NCBI RefSeq assembly: GCF_900111145.1
Contig: NZ_FOIR01000002.1
Span: forward strand, 1,364,001-1,428,000
Direction of reading: 5' to 3'
Origin: Roseivirga pacifica
GTDB taxonomy: Bacteria > Bacteroidota > Bacteroidia > Cytophagales > Cyclobacteriaceae
Length of the DNA: 64,000 nucleotides
The notes under the pieces were generated by a model. That model made no database searches, was not told where the DNA came from, and saw only the letters and a program-made list of their open reading frames with translations. The position numbers and the translations under genes were made by a program. This document shows, piece after piece, positions 1 to 8,831 of this stretch (its first letter is position 1; each line of letters begins with the position of its first letter).

Positions 1-742
1 CATACTGTTTAATCCGCGACTTATAAGTCTCAGATCCAGAATAAGAAATAGGCATAACTACCCTACTTACATTATTAAAAGAAGATTCAATATAATCGAC
101 TAATTCAAAATGATTATTCGTAGCATTCAATGAGTTACCGGCCATTATATGCAAATCATCATAATTAATATCCGAACTTACTACATCACTTCTAAAAAGA
201 TCGATTGCCGATAAGTAAGAAAAAAAATGGAATTTCAATTCGCAAGGTATTGTACTTTTAATGAGTTCATAGTCCCCGTGAACCCAAGTACAACAATAAT
301 CGATATGCTTTAATGCCCTTCTCTTTCTTGCGTCCATCTGTTTTATCAAACGGATCACCATCCTTCGGTATTTAGAAAAAACCGAACTAGCTACTTTCGC
401 ATTTCTTTTTGTTTTAGGCAACAGAACATTTTCTCTTAAACCTTTCAACGAATAGCCATCAGCTCCCCAAAAGAACCAAAAATAGGTTCCCAATTTTGGA
501 TTATCTAGAATGAAATCCACGGCATAACCGCCTAAATAGTGAACAAATATTTTCTTAACTTCTCTAAGATTAATGTTACTTTTCTTTAATTCCGAGTAGG
601 ATCTAAAGTGATAGATAGAAGTGCTTTTCACTAACTTTATTGATGGAGAAAACACTATAAATATATTTCCCTCCCCATACTCCTCACACTTTGGTATTAT
701 TTTATCAACAAATACACTATCAGTAAACAAATGGAGATTCAT
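1..742 (-). CDS. Fuc4NAc transferase-like glycosyltransferase (WecF family), C-terminus cut by window edge
   Basis: The reading frame starts at ATG 742-740, overlaps the flippase stop as ATGA, and runs off the window after 247 codons. The protein begins MNLHLFTDSVFVDKI. It contains a WFFWGADGY segment and, near the cut end, an AGNSLNATNNHFELVDYI segment resembling the GNS..NNH signature of WecF (TDP-Fuc4NAc:lipid II transferase, Pfam Glyco_transf_56). That enzyme moves 4-acetamido-4,6-dideoxygalactose onto an undecaprenyl-linked acceptor at the inner face of the inner membrane. The WecE-type aminotransferase two genes upstream would supply that very sugar, which supports the call. The true acceptor here is unknown. 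No frameshift is visible in the part seen. Confidence 0.7.
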   Translation of the reverse strand, partial: MNLHLFTDSVFVDKIIPKCEEYGEGNIFIVFSPSIKLVKSTSIYHFRSYSELKKSNINLREVKKIFVHYLGGYAVDFILDNPKLGTYFWFFWGADGYSLKGLRENVLLPKTKRNAKVASSVFSKYRRMVIRLIKQMDARKRRALKHIDYCCTWVHGDYELIKSTIPCELKFHFFSYLSAIDLFRSDVVSSDINYDDLHIMAGNSLNATNNHFELVDYIESSFNNVSRVVMPISYSGSETYKSRIKQY

Positions 743-2178
743 TTCAACATTTTCTTTTTAATTAAATCATACAAATCAATAAAAGCAGCTAGTCTTAAAA
801 ACTTACAAGAAGAAACATAAATCACTGCAAAGGCCAAACCTGAAATCAAAAACTCAACCCATGAAGCTAAAGGGAGTTGAATAAAGTTGATCGGTATAGC
901 ACACACCAGTGCTATGAAAAAGTAGGGGATAAAATTTTTTACAATAGACCAAAGTTTCAGCCCAATGATATTACCCATAAAAAACAACTCAGGAATAAAG
1001 GCCAAAAAAGAAGAAATACAATATCCATAAACCATTCCCATAAGCCCTCCCTTCCACAAGCCTATCACAATTCCTGCTATCATGAGCAATCTAGAAAAAA
1101 CACCTACTTTAAACATCAGCATAGTTTTGCCCTGGGCTAAATAAATATTACCGCTAAGTGTACCAATGGCCTGAAACATACCCAAAATGCTTAATACTCT
1201 AAATATGGGAATCACCGGTTTCCATTGATCACCATAAATTATCATTACGACAATATCTGCTTTCATTGCCAATAAAAACATCACAGGAAAAGAAACAAAA
1301 GCTATAACTCTGGATATTTTTAAATATGCCCTCCCCATTCTTGAAGGGTCTTCTTGAATTAATGAAAATGACGGAAACAAAACTTTTGTTATTGTTCCTG
1401 ACAGTTGCCTAACCGGCAAGAGCATTAATGAATAAGCCTTCGTATAAAAAGCGAGTTCACCTTTGCCTAGAAATTTCCCAATAAGCAAATTATCTACGTT
1501 TCTCATCCAATAATTAACGGACTTATCCGCCAACAGAGGAAGACTGAACTTGAAAACATCAGATATAAAGACTTTTTTAAATACTATAGAGGGCACCCAC
1601 CTGACTCTCAAAAAGTTAAAAAACTGATTGGAAATAATCTTAACATAAACCTGAACTACTAAAGCCCAATAACCGTAGCCTTTTAGCGCCAAAAAAACAG
1701 CCACTACACTAGATAATAGCGTGGAAAGAAAATTTCTGTAAAATATCTGTTTGAATTCCACATTCTTTAAAAGAATATTACCCCAAACTACCCCCACAGA
1801 GTTTAAAAGAAAGGAGAACGACACAAACTCCATAATTGCCTTTAACCTATCATCTTTAAAAAAAGAGGCTATAGGCTGCGCTAGCAAATAGACACCCAAC
1901 GTTAGGGCAAGACCAATTCCAAGATTTAACCAAAAAACCGTACTATACTCATCATTGTTAACTTCCTTTTTTTGGACTAATGACGCCCCTATACCGAAAT
2001 CTCTAATAATATTAACAAAACCAGTAGCAATGGTCACCATAGCCATTAGTCCAAAATCTTCGGGTACGAGGAGTCTAGCCAATATGGCCATTGTCGCCAG
2101 CTGTAGGACTTGAACACCTACTTGGTTTACAAACGACCAGAAGACTCCTTTAAAGACGAGTGCTCTAAGTTTAACCAT
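739..2178 (-). CDS. Wzx-type polysaccharide flippase (MOP superfamily)
   Basis: This is a 479-residue, almost wholly hydrophobic protein, the usual size for O-unit flippases with 12-14 membrane helices. The N-terminal part, with FWSFVNQVGVQVLQLATM, LARLLVPEDFGLMAM and DFGIGASLVQKK, matches the WzxC/Polysacc_synt_3 branch of the MOP superfamily. Such proteins flip undecaprenyl-linked repeat units from the cytoplasmic to the periplasmic face of the inner membrane. It begins 3 bases after the wecE stop and its TGA overlaps the ATG of the next glycosyltransferase, so it is translationally coupled in the polysaccharide operon. No Wzy polymerase is visible in the window; one may lie beyond the left edge. 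Confidence 0.85.
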   Translation of the reverse strand: MVKLRALVFKGVFWSFVNQVGVQVLQLATMAILARLLVPEDFGLMAMVTIATGFVNIIRDFGIGASLVQKKEVNNDEYSTVFWLNLGIGLALTLGVYLLAQPIASFFKDDRLKAIMEFVSFSFLLNSVGVVWGNILLKNVEFKQIFYRNFLSTLLSSVVAVFLALKGYGYWALVVQVYVKIISNQFFNFLRVRWVPSIVFKKVFISDVFKFSLPLLADKSVNYWMRNVDNLLIGKFLGKGELAFYTKAYSLMLLPVRQLSGTITKVLFPSFSLIQEDPSRMGRAYLKISRVIAFVSFPVMFLLAMKADIVVMIIYGDQWKPVIPIFRVLSILGMFQAIGTLSGNIYLAQGKTMLMFKVGVFSRLLMIAGIVIGLWKGGLMGMVYGYCISSFLAFIPELFFMGNIIGLKLWSIVKNFIPYFFIALVCAIPINFIQLPLASWVEFLISGLAFAVIYVSSCKFLRLAAFIDLYDLIKKKMLK

Positions 2179-2181
2179 AAA

Positions 2182-3294
2182 CTAACTAATGGCCTCAATC
2201 ACTTGTGAGAGCATTTGGTCATCTAATTCATAAAACAAAGGAAGCCTAAACAGACAATCTGTATAGTGGTCAGCGTTGTTTAAAACCCTGCCATCATGCT
2301 TGGTATTATAAAATGGACTTTTATGTAAAGAAAGGTAATGGAAAACTGGATGCACCTCTTTTTCTCTCATCCTAGCAAGGAGGTTCTCTCTGATAAATAA
2401 ATCGTTTGCTACCAAATAAAACATATGTGCGTTGTTAGAGGCAAATTCTGGTATTGCCGGAAGCTGTACTTCTAGCTTTTCCACCACATTAATTAATCTA
2501 TTAAAGTAATAGTCCCAAATATATTTTCGCTTTCGTTGTATATCGTCCAACTGCTCGAGCTGAGCATACAAAAATGCAGCTATTACTTCGGAAGGTAGAA
2601 ACGATGAGCCAATATCAACCCAACCATATTTATCTACCTCTCCTCTAAAAAAAGCACTTCTATTCGTCCCTTTTTCCCAAATCACTTCAGCCCTATCAAT
2701 AAAGCGTTCATCATTTATTACCAGCATTCCACCCTCTCCAGCAATTATATTTTTAGTCTCATGGAAGGAGAAGGCCGAAAGGTGTCCAATACCTCCGAGC
2801 GGCTTGCCTTTGTAATAACTATCAATGGCCTGCGCTGCATCTTCAACTACAAACAAGTTATGCCTACTTGCAATATCCATTATAGTATCCATATCACAGG
2901 CCACTCCTGCATAATGCACCACAACAATTGCTTTTGTATTAGTTGTAACCAGTGCTTCTATACTAGCCTCATTTATCCCAGGGTGGTCTTCCCTAGAGTC
3001 TGCGAAGACCAACTTTGCTCCCCGTAAGACAAAAGCATTAGCCGTTGAAACAAAGGTATAAGAAGGTAAAATCACCTCATCACCAGGAGCTATATCTAAC
3101 AATATAGCGGCCATTTCTAAAGCATCTGTACAAGAGGTAGTAAGCAAGCACTTTTTAAAAGCATACTTTTCCTCAAAAAAAACCTGACACTTTTTAGTAA
3201 ACCCGCCATTACCAGAGATTTTTCCTGAGCGTACGGCCTCTTCTATATACTTGGTTTCCTTACCAGATAAGTAAGGCTTATTGAATGGAATCAT
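2182..3294 (-). CDS. wecE: dTDP-4-amino-4,6-dideoxygalactose transaminase (WecE/RffA type)
   Basis: This 370-residue fold-type I PLP aminotransferase is very close to E. coli WecE along its whole length. Shared blocks include SCTDALEMAAILLDI, PGDEVILPSYTFVSTANAF, VHYAGVACDMDTIM, the PLP-lysine block FSFHETKNIIAGEGG (Lys181, same number as in WecE) and EKGTNRSAFFRGEVDKY. WecE converts dTDP-4-keto-6-deoxyglucose to dTDP-4-amino-4,6-dideoxygalactose with glutamate as donor. The rmlA and rmlB genes that make the keto sugar are not in the window. It is followed by the flippase and a WecF-like transferase, and preceded by an acyltransferase that may replace WecD. The similarity blocks are those expected of this subfamily rather than of general DegT enzymes. 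Confidence 0.9.
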   Translation of the reverse strand: MIPFNKPYLSGKETKYIEEAVRSGKISGNGGFTKKCQVFFEEKYAFKKCLLTTSCTDALEMAAILLDIAPGDEVILPSYTFVSTANAFVLRGAKLVFADSREDHPGINEASIEALVTTNTKAIVVVHYAGVACDMDTIMDIASRHNLFVVEDAAQAIDSYYKGKPLGGIGHLSAFSFHETKNIIAGEGGMLVINDERFIDRAEVIWEKGTNRSAFFRGEVDKYGWVDIGSSFLPSEVIAAFLYAQLEQLDDIQRKRKYIWDYYFNRLINVVEKLEVQLPAIPEFASNNAHMFYLVANDLFIRENLLARMREKEVHPVFHYLSLHKSPFYNTKHDGRVLNNADHYTDCLFRLPLFYELDDQMLSQVIEAIS

Positions 3295-3303
3295 CCGAGA
3301 AAA

Positions 3304-3939
3304 CTATTTATTAATTAGTTTAGCAGGCACACCTAAGTAGAGTCCCGAAGACTCTATGTTCTTTGTAACAACAGCGCCACCACCCGTTCGAGTGTTTGCA
3401 CAGATATCGATATTATCTATGACGATAGTATTTATTCCTAAATTCACTTTGGGTCCAACATTTATGAACCCCGCCAGTGCTACCCGGGGAGATAAAAAAG
3501 AATGCGCACCAATGGTAGTATCATGGGCGATTGTACAACCCAAGTTTAAAATGCAATTTACCCCGACTTTTACTCTTTGATCAATAATACAACCTGGGTA
3601 TAAAATTACACCATCAGCAATAGAAGCAGAACTATCTATAAAAGAAGTTGAATGGATAAAAGTAGCAAACGGAATATCAGTCGACAACTCTTCGTACAGC
3701 TGCTCCCTTAACACCATATGGTTATAGCCAATACCTAACAATACGCTATCAAATGTCCCTTTTGTAAAATGCTCTTTCAAACTAGCTATATTACCCATGA
3801 CCTGAAAGCCATACTTTTTTGTACCAACCTTTTCAAAATCATCATAAAAACCTATAAAATCAAATCGGTCATCTTCCATCAACATTCTGGAAATTTGAAA
3901 ACCCAAATCACCAGAACCAATTACCGCTACTCTTTCCAT
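3304..3939 (-). CDS. NeuD/PglD-family sugar O/N-acyltransferase
   Basis: The 211-residue protein has an N-terminal Rossmann-like PglD_N domain (RVAVIGSGDLGFQ, about residues 3-85). A left-handed beta-helix of hexapeptide repeats follows (about 105-200), with a candidate catalytic histidine in CTIAHDTTIG (His139). Family members acetylate 4-amino sugars on nucleotide carriers (PglD on UDP-4-amino sugars) or sialic acid (NeuD). Sitting directly before wecE in an operon lacking wecD, it is the natural candidate for N-acylating dTDP-Fuc4N; that substrate is inference. Its start shares one base with the stop of the WbqC gene. Confidence 0.8.
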   Translation of the reverse strand: MERVAVIGSGDLGFQISRMLMEDDRFDFIGFYDDFEKVGTKKYGFQVMGNIASLKEHFTKGTFDSVLLGIGYNHMVLREQLYEELSTDIPFATFIHSTSFIDSSASIADGVILYPGCIIDQRVKVGVNCILNLGCTIAHDTTIGAHSFLSPRVALAGFINVGPKVNLGINTIVIDNIDICANTRTGGGAVVTKNIESSGLYLGVPAKLINK

Positions 3940-4619
3940 TAGTTTTTTAGGAACATCCTGGCCTGATCCCCCTCATTAAATAAAAGGTCTAATATTGTTA
4001 CGGCATGATCAAAAGGAGGAAATAACTGATTGTATTCTATATAACCATTATAGTCCATCCATTCCACATTGATCTTACGTTCTGCGAACCGAGCTGGGTC
4101 AAGATAGTTTTTTGCGCTGGCACCGCTCAGATAAGTATCAGCACCTAACTTTGTACAAGCATCTATCAATTTTTCTACCCTGTCACCCCTCAATGATAAT
4201 TCTCTCGAATCAATAATCTTTGTATCAATGTCCAAAAGCTTGCAAATAGCCTCTATAAAAGTCAAATTAATAGATGATAAAGATTTAGATTCTAATTTGT
4301 CATAGATAGCAAATACATAATCTCTCATTTCTTTGAAGCATTTAGCCTTAGCATAGTTAGCCTGAATTGAAGACTTGTGCTTTTTAACCCAAAGATCATG
4401 TGCCGTTTCTACTTCATAAATTTTACTCTCAAGACCTACTTTAGAAACAGGTATGGTCAGCCATGTTTTACCACTTTGACTCTTGATTTGATTTCTATTT
4501 CGCCAATCATTCTTAGTGTATTGAACCTCATCGTAAATAACAAACACATCAGACTTGGCAATTATATCAAAGTAGCCTTTCCATGGAATATAATTTGACT
4601 GAAGAATTGATACTATCAT
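3939..4619 (-). CDS. WbqC-family protein
   Basis: This 226-residue soluble protein opens with MIVSILQSNYIPWKGYFDII and continues with DEVQYTKNDWRNRNQI. Both are the hallmark of the WbqC-like family found in O-antigen and exopolysaccharide clusters. The biochemical role of the family is not firmly known to me; gene context in many genomes links it to amino-sugar modification. Here it lies between an HTTM protein (4-base ATGA overlap) and an acyltransferase (1-base overlap), just ahead of a WecE-type aminotransferase. A role in modifying the 4-amino group is therefore a reasonable inference. No signal peptide or membrane segment is present. Confidence 0.8.
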   Translation of the reverse strand: MIVSILQSNYIPWKGYFDIIAKSDVFVIYDEVQYTKNDWRNRNQIKSQSGKTWLTIPVSKVGLESKIYEVETAHDLWVKKHKSSIQANYAKAKCFKEMRDYVFAIYDKLESKSLSSINLTFIEAICKLLDIDTKIIDSRELSLRGDRVEKLIDACTKLGADTYLSGASAKNYLDPARFAERKINVEWMDYNGYIEYNQLFPPFDHAVTILDLLFNEGDQARMFLKN

Positions 4620-6388
4620 TGAATGTAATTTAAAGAAAAGTCATTCTGTTCCCATATGCCAATAGCGACATGTTTCCATGGTTTTTCTTTTTGCTTTTTT
4701 AGAAAGTCATACTCCCATTTATTTGGAACCTCAATGTTCTTTAAATAAATATTCAACTTTAACCCTTCAAGAGGAACATCATTCTTGGCAGCCCAGAACA
4801 AAGAGAAGTCCTTTATTCCTTTTTCAAGGTTTCTCTGATTCAGTTTAGGTCCATTAACTCTAAAAGTCCATTTTACCCAGTTAAAGGAATATGCATATTT
4901 ATCGACATGACCTTCTTTGTCAATAATAGGTAACCACAATCTATCACCATTATGTAATTCAGCCTCTACACCATAGATATGATCATAGCCATCCATGTGT
5001 GCGTCCATAAAAACTGGGTGATTTGTTATACCAAAAAATACCTTACTAAAGTATTTTACTCTCAAAGACACACTATTCACAACCCGACCTATAGTTGTCT
5101 CATCAACTCCAGAAACCTCTCTAAGTTCTTTAACCAACAGTGAGTGATACGTAACATTAACTTGCAGTAGACTAACTATAAGTAAAAAACATGTAACAAC
5201 CACTACCTTTAAACTCAATACTCTTCTTTTCCAATCATTGCCCCCCTTTATAGGTCTAACCAATTTAAAATCACCATCATACAGCGCCTTTAGAAATACT
5301 TCCTTGGCTCCAATCAAGTTAAGAAACCTTAGAAAAACGAAAGTAAACAGGTTACAATTAAGGACCTTTTCCAAAGCTTCTTGGCCAACGAATTTTTTCC
5401 CTTTGTTATCCAAGGCAAAACAACCGTAGTCCTTTTCGCCATCAGTAATTAATTCTACTCTAACTTTACCAAAACTTGAAATTTGCGATGCAATACTCTC
5501 ATAATAATTACTTCGCTCGATTGAGTGATTACAATAGAATGTTAATTTAGGCGCCTTTAATCGAATTTTTTGTGATATATATTGCCACCATGAGAATGGC
5601 ACCATAAGCATGTATATGCTCATCACTCCCAAGCCAAACCAAGGAATCGGGAACTCTAAAAATATTCCAAAATGTAGGCCTACTCCAATAAGAAATAATG
5701 ATCCTCTCCACTTTTTTCTAAAAAACGTAAAAATAAAGACAGTTTCAAAAATTAACGTGAGGTAGCCCAACCCCATAACTAACCACCTAGTATTGAGTAA
5801 TAGAGAACCATCAATATGAGTGAAGTGCGGTAGCGAAGCTGGTCTCCACATACCTAAACCTCCCATCCATGTTGGGGACATTGTCTTATAAAAAACAGAA
5901 TCAAAATACACAAAAGCGATAGCCAAAAGAATAAAAACATGGTAGTTTAAAACACTCACCTGCCTACCTTCTCTATTTACACCACTAATAAGCTTAATCA
6001 GGTTATCTATAGACAAGGCATTAGAAATACTAGTAAAAATCAACAAGAAATTCACCCCCATATACACATAGAACATATGGTATTCATAGGTCTTAATAGT
6101 AGCGATAAAAACAACCGAAAATGCATAATTCAAGATGGTTGCTATTCGTGTATAAAAGCCAAAAATGATCATTACAATCACCAGCATCCATATGATGAGC
6201 GCAAACCTTAAATCAATATCTGCCGATTCAATGAAAGGGATTTTGTCAAATATTAACTCTTTGAAATAAAATATTTGCCCCACTTCACAAAGCAGTATTA
6301 CCGAATAGAAGATTCTAAAAATAGCTAGGCCGGTAGCATCTACTTTTTTATTTAAAAGCCCACCTATAAATCCTTGTAAACGTTTCAT
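4616..6388 (-). CDS. HTTM-domain membrane protein with degenerate DCC-like domain
   Basis: This 590-residue protein begins with a helical HTTM region (vitamin K-dependent carboxylase-like membrane domain, about residues 12-275). Signs are FRIFYSVILLCEV, the GFYTRIATILNYAFS segment and a YVYMGVNFLL helix. Residues about 283-380 resemble the DCC/DUF393 thioredoxin-like domain: FYCNHSIERSNYYESI sits where the usual YDG.C..C motif would be, so the cysteine pair is missing. A further helix at about 388-407 is followed by roughly 180 residues with no recognised domain, probably periplasmic. HTTM proteins are common in Bacteroidota and mostly uncharacterised. Location inside the polysaccharide operon suggests an envelope role, but no reaction can be assigned. 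Confidence 0.7.
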   Translation of the reverse strand: MKRLQGFIGGLLNKKVDATGLAIFRIFYSVILLCEVGQIFYFKELIFDKIPFIESADIDLRFALIIWMLVIVMIIFGFYTRIATILNYAFSVVFIATIKTYEYHMFYVYMGVNFLLIFTSISNALSIDNLIKLISGVNREGRQVSVLNYHVFILLAIAFVYFDSVFYKTMSPTWMGGLGMWRPASLPHFTHIDGSLLLNTRWLVMGLGYLTLIFETVFIFTFFRKKWRGSLFLIGVGLHFGIFLEFPIPWFGLGVMSIYMLMVPFSWWQYISQKIRLKAPKLTFYCNHSIERSNYYESIASQISSFGKVRVELITDGEKDYGCFALDNKGKKFVGQEALEKVLNCNLFTFVFLRFLNLIGAKEVFLKALYDGDFKLVRPIKGGNDWKRRVLSLKVVVVTCFLLIVSLLQVNVTYHSLLVKELREVSGVDETTIGRVVNSVSLRVKYFSKVFFGITNHPVFMDAHMDGYDHIYGVEAELHNGDRLWLPIIDKEGHVDKYAYSFNWVKWTFRVNGPKLNQRNLEKGIKDFSLFWAAKNDVPLEGLKLNIYLKNIEVPNKWEYDFLKKQKEKPWKHVAIGIWEQNDFSLNYIQ

Positions 6389-6437
6389 GAAAAAATACTA
6401 TTGATACCCAGCTTAATTAAAAGGTCGAAAGAAAGCA

Positions 6438-8831
6438 TTAAAGAGTCTTATTAGACTTCCCTTCGTCTTCGTAATACCCACCTTCGTAGTTGCCATAACC
6501 GTAACCATAGCCATAGCCATAGCCATAACCATAACCATAGCCGTAACCATAGCCATACCCCTTATTCACCTTAAAGTCATTCAGTAATAAAGTGGCATTT
6601 TTTACAAGACCCTTTTTGGTAACATCATTCAAGAATGGAAATACCTGCTTTACAGTGTAGTTTTGGCGTACTACAAAAATATTCAAGTCGGCCAAAGTAG
6701 TGAGGTTAAAGGTGTCTGCTACTACGCCAATTGGCGGAGTATCAATCACAATTTGGTCATAGTCTTTTTTTAGTGATTCAATCAAGGCCTTCATCTCATC
6801 GGAGATAAGGAGTTCAGCTGGGTTAGGCGGTACAGGCCCCGCAGCAATTAAATCCAAATTTTCGTATTGCGTGCGTTGAATAATTTTTTCCTTTTCAACA
6901 AATCCAGCTAAAAAGTTAGACACCCCAAAGTCGTTACTCAACTCAAAATCGTCATAAAGCTTTGGCTTTCTAAGGTCTAAACCAACCAACACAGTTTTCT
7001 TTCCAGAAACAGCCAACATAGAGGCTAAATTCAAAGAGCAAAAAGACTTGCCTTCTCCAGAAGCATTAGAAGTAACCAAAATTGTTTGGACTTTCTTTTC
7101 CCGACCAAAAAAGGCAAGATTGGATCGTATAGCCCTAAAAGATTCCGACATAATGGACTTTGGGTGTTGCAATACAGCCAAGTTGCCCTGATACTTGTTA
7201 TGCCCAATCATGCCTATAATCGGAATAGCTGTTTCATGTTCGACCTGCTTCCTAAATTCTATTTTATCGTTAAGTACTTCTTTAAGCAGCACGAACAAAA
7301 ACGGCAATGCAAAACCTATCACTCCTCCAAGTGCATAATCGAATGGCTTGTTTGGAAAAAAAGGAGCCACACTACTTACCGCATGATCTACGACCTGCGC
7401 ATTGGCCTCATTTGAGGCTTTTACGATACCAGCTTCGGCCTTCTTTTGCCTAAAGTATAAGAACATATTATAATACAGAGAATACACACGTTCTATATCT
7501 CCATACTCTCTTTGTGCAACCGGATAGTTCTGTAGTTCCGCGTCTAACGCTCGCAAATCGCCATCTACTTCATTCAGTTGCTTTTGAAGTTCGCCTTTTT
7601 TATTCCTTATATTTTGTGAAAGCAGTCCTACCAACTGACGAATCTCCAAATTGCGTGTTTGAATCTCTTCATTAAATTCAGCCAGCGTTTTACGCTTTTC
7701 CCTACGCTCAATAAGTACCTGCTGCAACCTGTCCGCTAAAACCTGAAAGTCAGAAGATTCATCAAATGCCAAAGGCACATATAGATTATCAAACTGTGCC
7801 GTATCTTGTAAATAGGATAAGTTATCATCCAGCGAACGAATGTTTCTTCCCAACAGACTCTTCTCCGTTTGTAAAGCAGTGATTCTTGAAGTTATATCCG
7901 AGCCTACCTGATTAAAATCAACCACCCTGTTTTCTACCTTTTTTTCATCAAGCTGAGAGGCGTAAATAGACAAGGTGTCTTGCAAAGCGCGCATCTCACG
8001 ATCGATATACCTAATGGTGCGTTCGGCCGACAGGTTCTTCCTTTCCAATTCTTTGGACTGATATATTTCCATCAGTTTATTGAGGAAGTCTGCCCCTTTT
8101 TTGGGTTCTTTAGATTCAAGGGTTAGTACTGCTATAGAAGTAAATTCTCGTAGGTATGTAACATGAAGGTTCCCATTCCACTCTTTAACCTGACTATTAA
8201 AATCGCGTAGCTTAAAGTAAAATGTTTGCCCTGATAAGTTCGCACTGCGGTTAAAAGAAAGTGTGAAACTATACTGATCTGTTTCAATTAACTCATAAGG
8301 CTTATAAATCGGTCCTGATTCGTGGTTTTCATCATCTGCCAATGATACGCGGAACTGGTTATTTTCGAGAAAAGAAATCTGAAATTCTATTTCCTTAATT
8401 TGTGGTTTTTCGAGTGTGGGCTTGATTATAAAAGGCAAGGAATGATACTCTTCAATCGTTTTAATTCTGCCTTTGGTATAGTACTCCACATCAAAATCTA
8501 ATTCCCGTAGCGTTGATGCTGTGATTTCGTCACTCTTTAGTCTTTCAATCTCATTTAAAAAGTTCACATTAAAGTCGAAGCCAAACTGATCGATAATGGA
8601 TTGATCGATGTTCACATTCGTCTCGGGAATCAGAATAGTCGACCTCAACCTAAATTTTTCCGTGCTATAACGATGAAAAACAAAGGCACATAAAAGTCCA
8701 ACAAGTATGGTAATAACAAATACCGGCCAATTCCTTATTATTTTTATCAATAATAATTTAGGGTCGAAAGGCGCACCTCCTCCTTTATTAGGAGAATCAT
8801 CCTCAAAAAAATCGAAATCCTTATCAGTCAT
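6438..8831 (-). CDS. wzc: Wzc/GumC-like polysaccharide co-polymerase with BY-kinase domain
   Basis: The 797-residue protein has an N-terminal Wzz region flanked by membrane helices near residues 31-52 and 495-515, with long coiled coil between. A cytoplasmic tyrosine kinase domain follows: Walker A SNASGEGKS at about 587-595, Walker A' VLVGLDLRKPKL, Walker B IVIDTPP. The C-terminal tail carries eleven Gly-Tyr dipeptides and further tyrosines, the autophosphorylation cluster of this family. Wzc works with the Wza channel to control chain length and export of capsule or exopolysaccharide. It starts on the last base of the Wza stop (TAATG), so the two are coupled. The regularity of the Gly-Tyr tail is unusual. 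Confidence 0.9.
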   Translation of the reverse strand: MTDKDFDFFEDDSPNKGGGAPFDPKLLLIKIIRNWPVFVITILVGLLCAFVFHRYSTEKFRLRSTILIPETNVNIDQSIIDQFGFDFNVNFLNEIERLKSDEITASTLRELDFDVEYYTKGRIKTIEEYHSLPFIIKPTLEKPQIKEIEFQISFLENNQFRVSLADDENHESGPIYKPYELIETDQYSFTLSFNRSANLSGQTFYFKLRDFNSQVKEWNGNLHVTYLREFTSIAVLTLESKEPKKGADFLNKLMEIYQSKELERKNLSAERTIRYIDREMRALQDTLSIYASQLDEKKVENRVVDFNQVGSDITSRITALQTEKSLLGRNIRSLDDNLSYLQDTAQFDNLYVPLAFDESSDFQVLADRLQQVLIERREKRKTLAEFNEEIQTRNLEIRQLVGLLSQNIRNKKGELQKQLNEVDGDLRALDAELQNYPVAQREYGDIERVYSLYYNMFLYFRQKKAEAGIVKASNEANAQVVDHAVSSVAPFFPNKPFDYALGGVIGFALPFLFVLLKEVLNDKIEFRKQVEHETAIPIIGMIGHNKYQGNLAVLQHPKSIMSESFRAIRSNLAFFGREKKVQTILVTSNASGEGKSFCSLNLASMLAVSGKKTVLVGLDLRKPKLYDDFELSNDFGVSNFLAGFVEKEKIIQRTQYENLDLIAAGPVPPNPAELLISDEMKALIESLKKDYDQIVIDTPPIGVVADTFNLTTLADLNIFVVRQNYTVKQVFPFLNDVTKKGLVKNATLLLNDFKVNKGYGYGYGYGYGYGYGYGYGYGYGNYEGGYYEDEGKSNKTL
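6495..6560 (-). repeat. Gly-Tyr codon tandem repeat in the Wzc tail
   Basis: Eleven consecutive Gly-Tyr codon pairs, a 6-base unit repeated over 66 bases. Third positions vary (GGC/GGT/GGG, TAT/TAC), so the array is not freshly amplified, though nearly identical units remain and could allow slippage. It lies at about residues 757-779 of the kinase, where the phosphorylated tyrosine cluster is expected. Confidence 0.95.
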
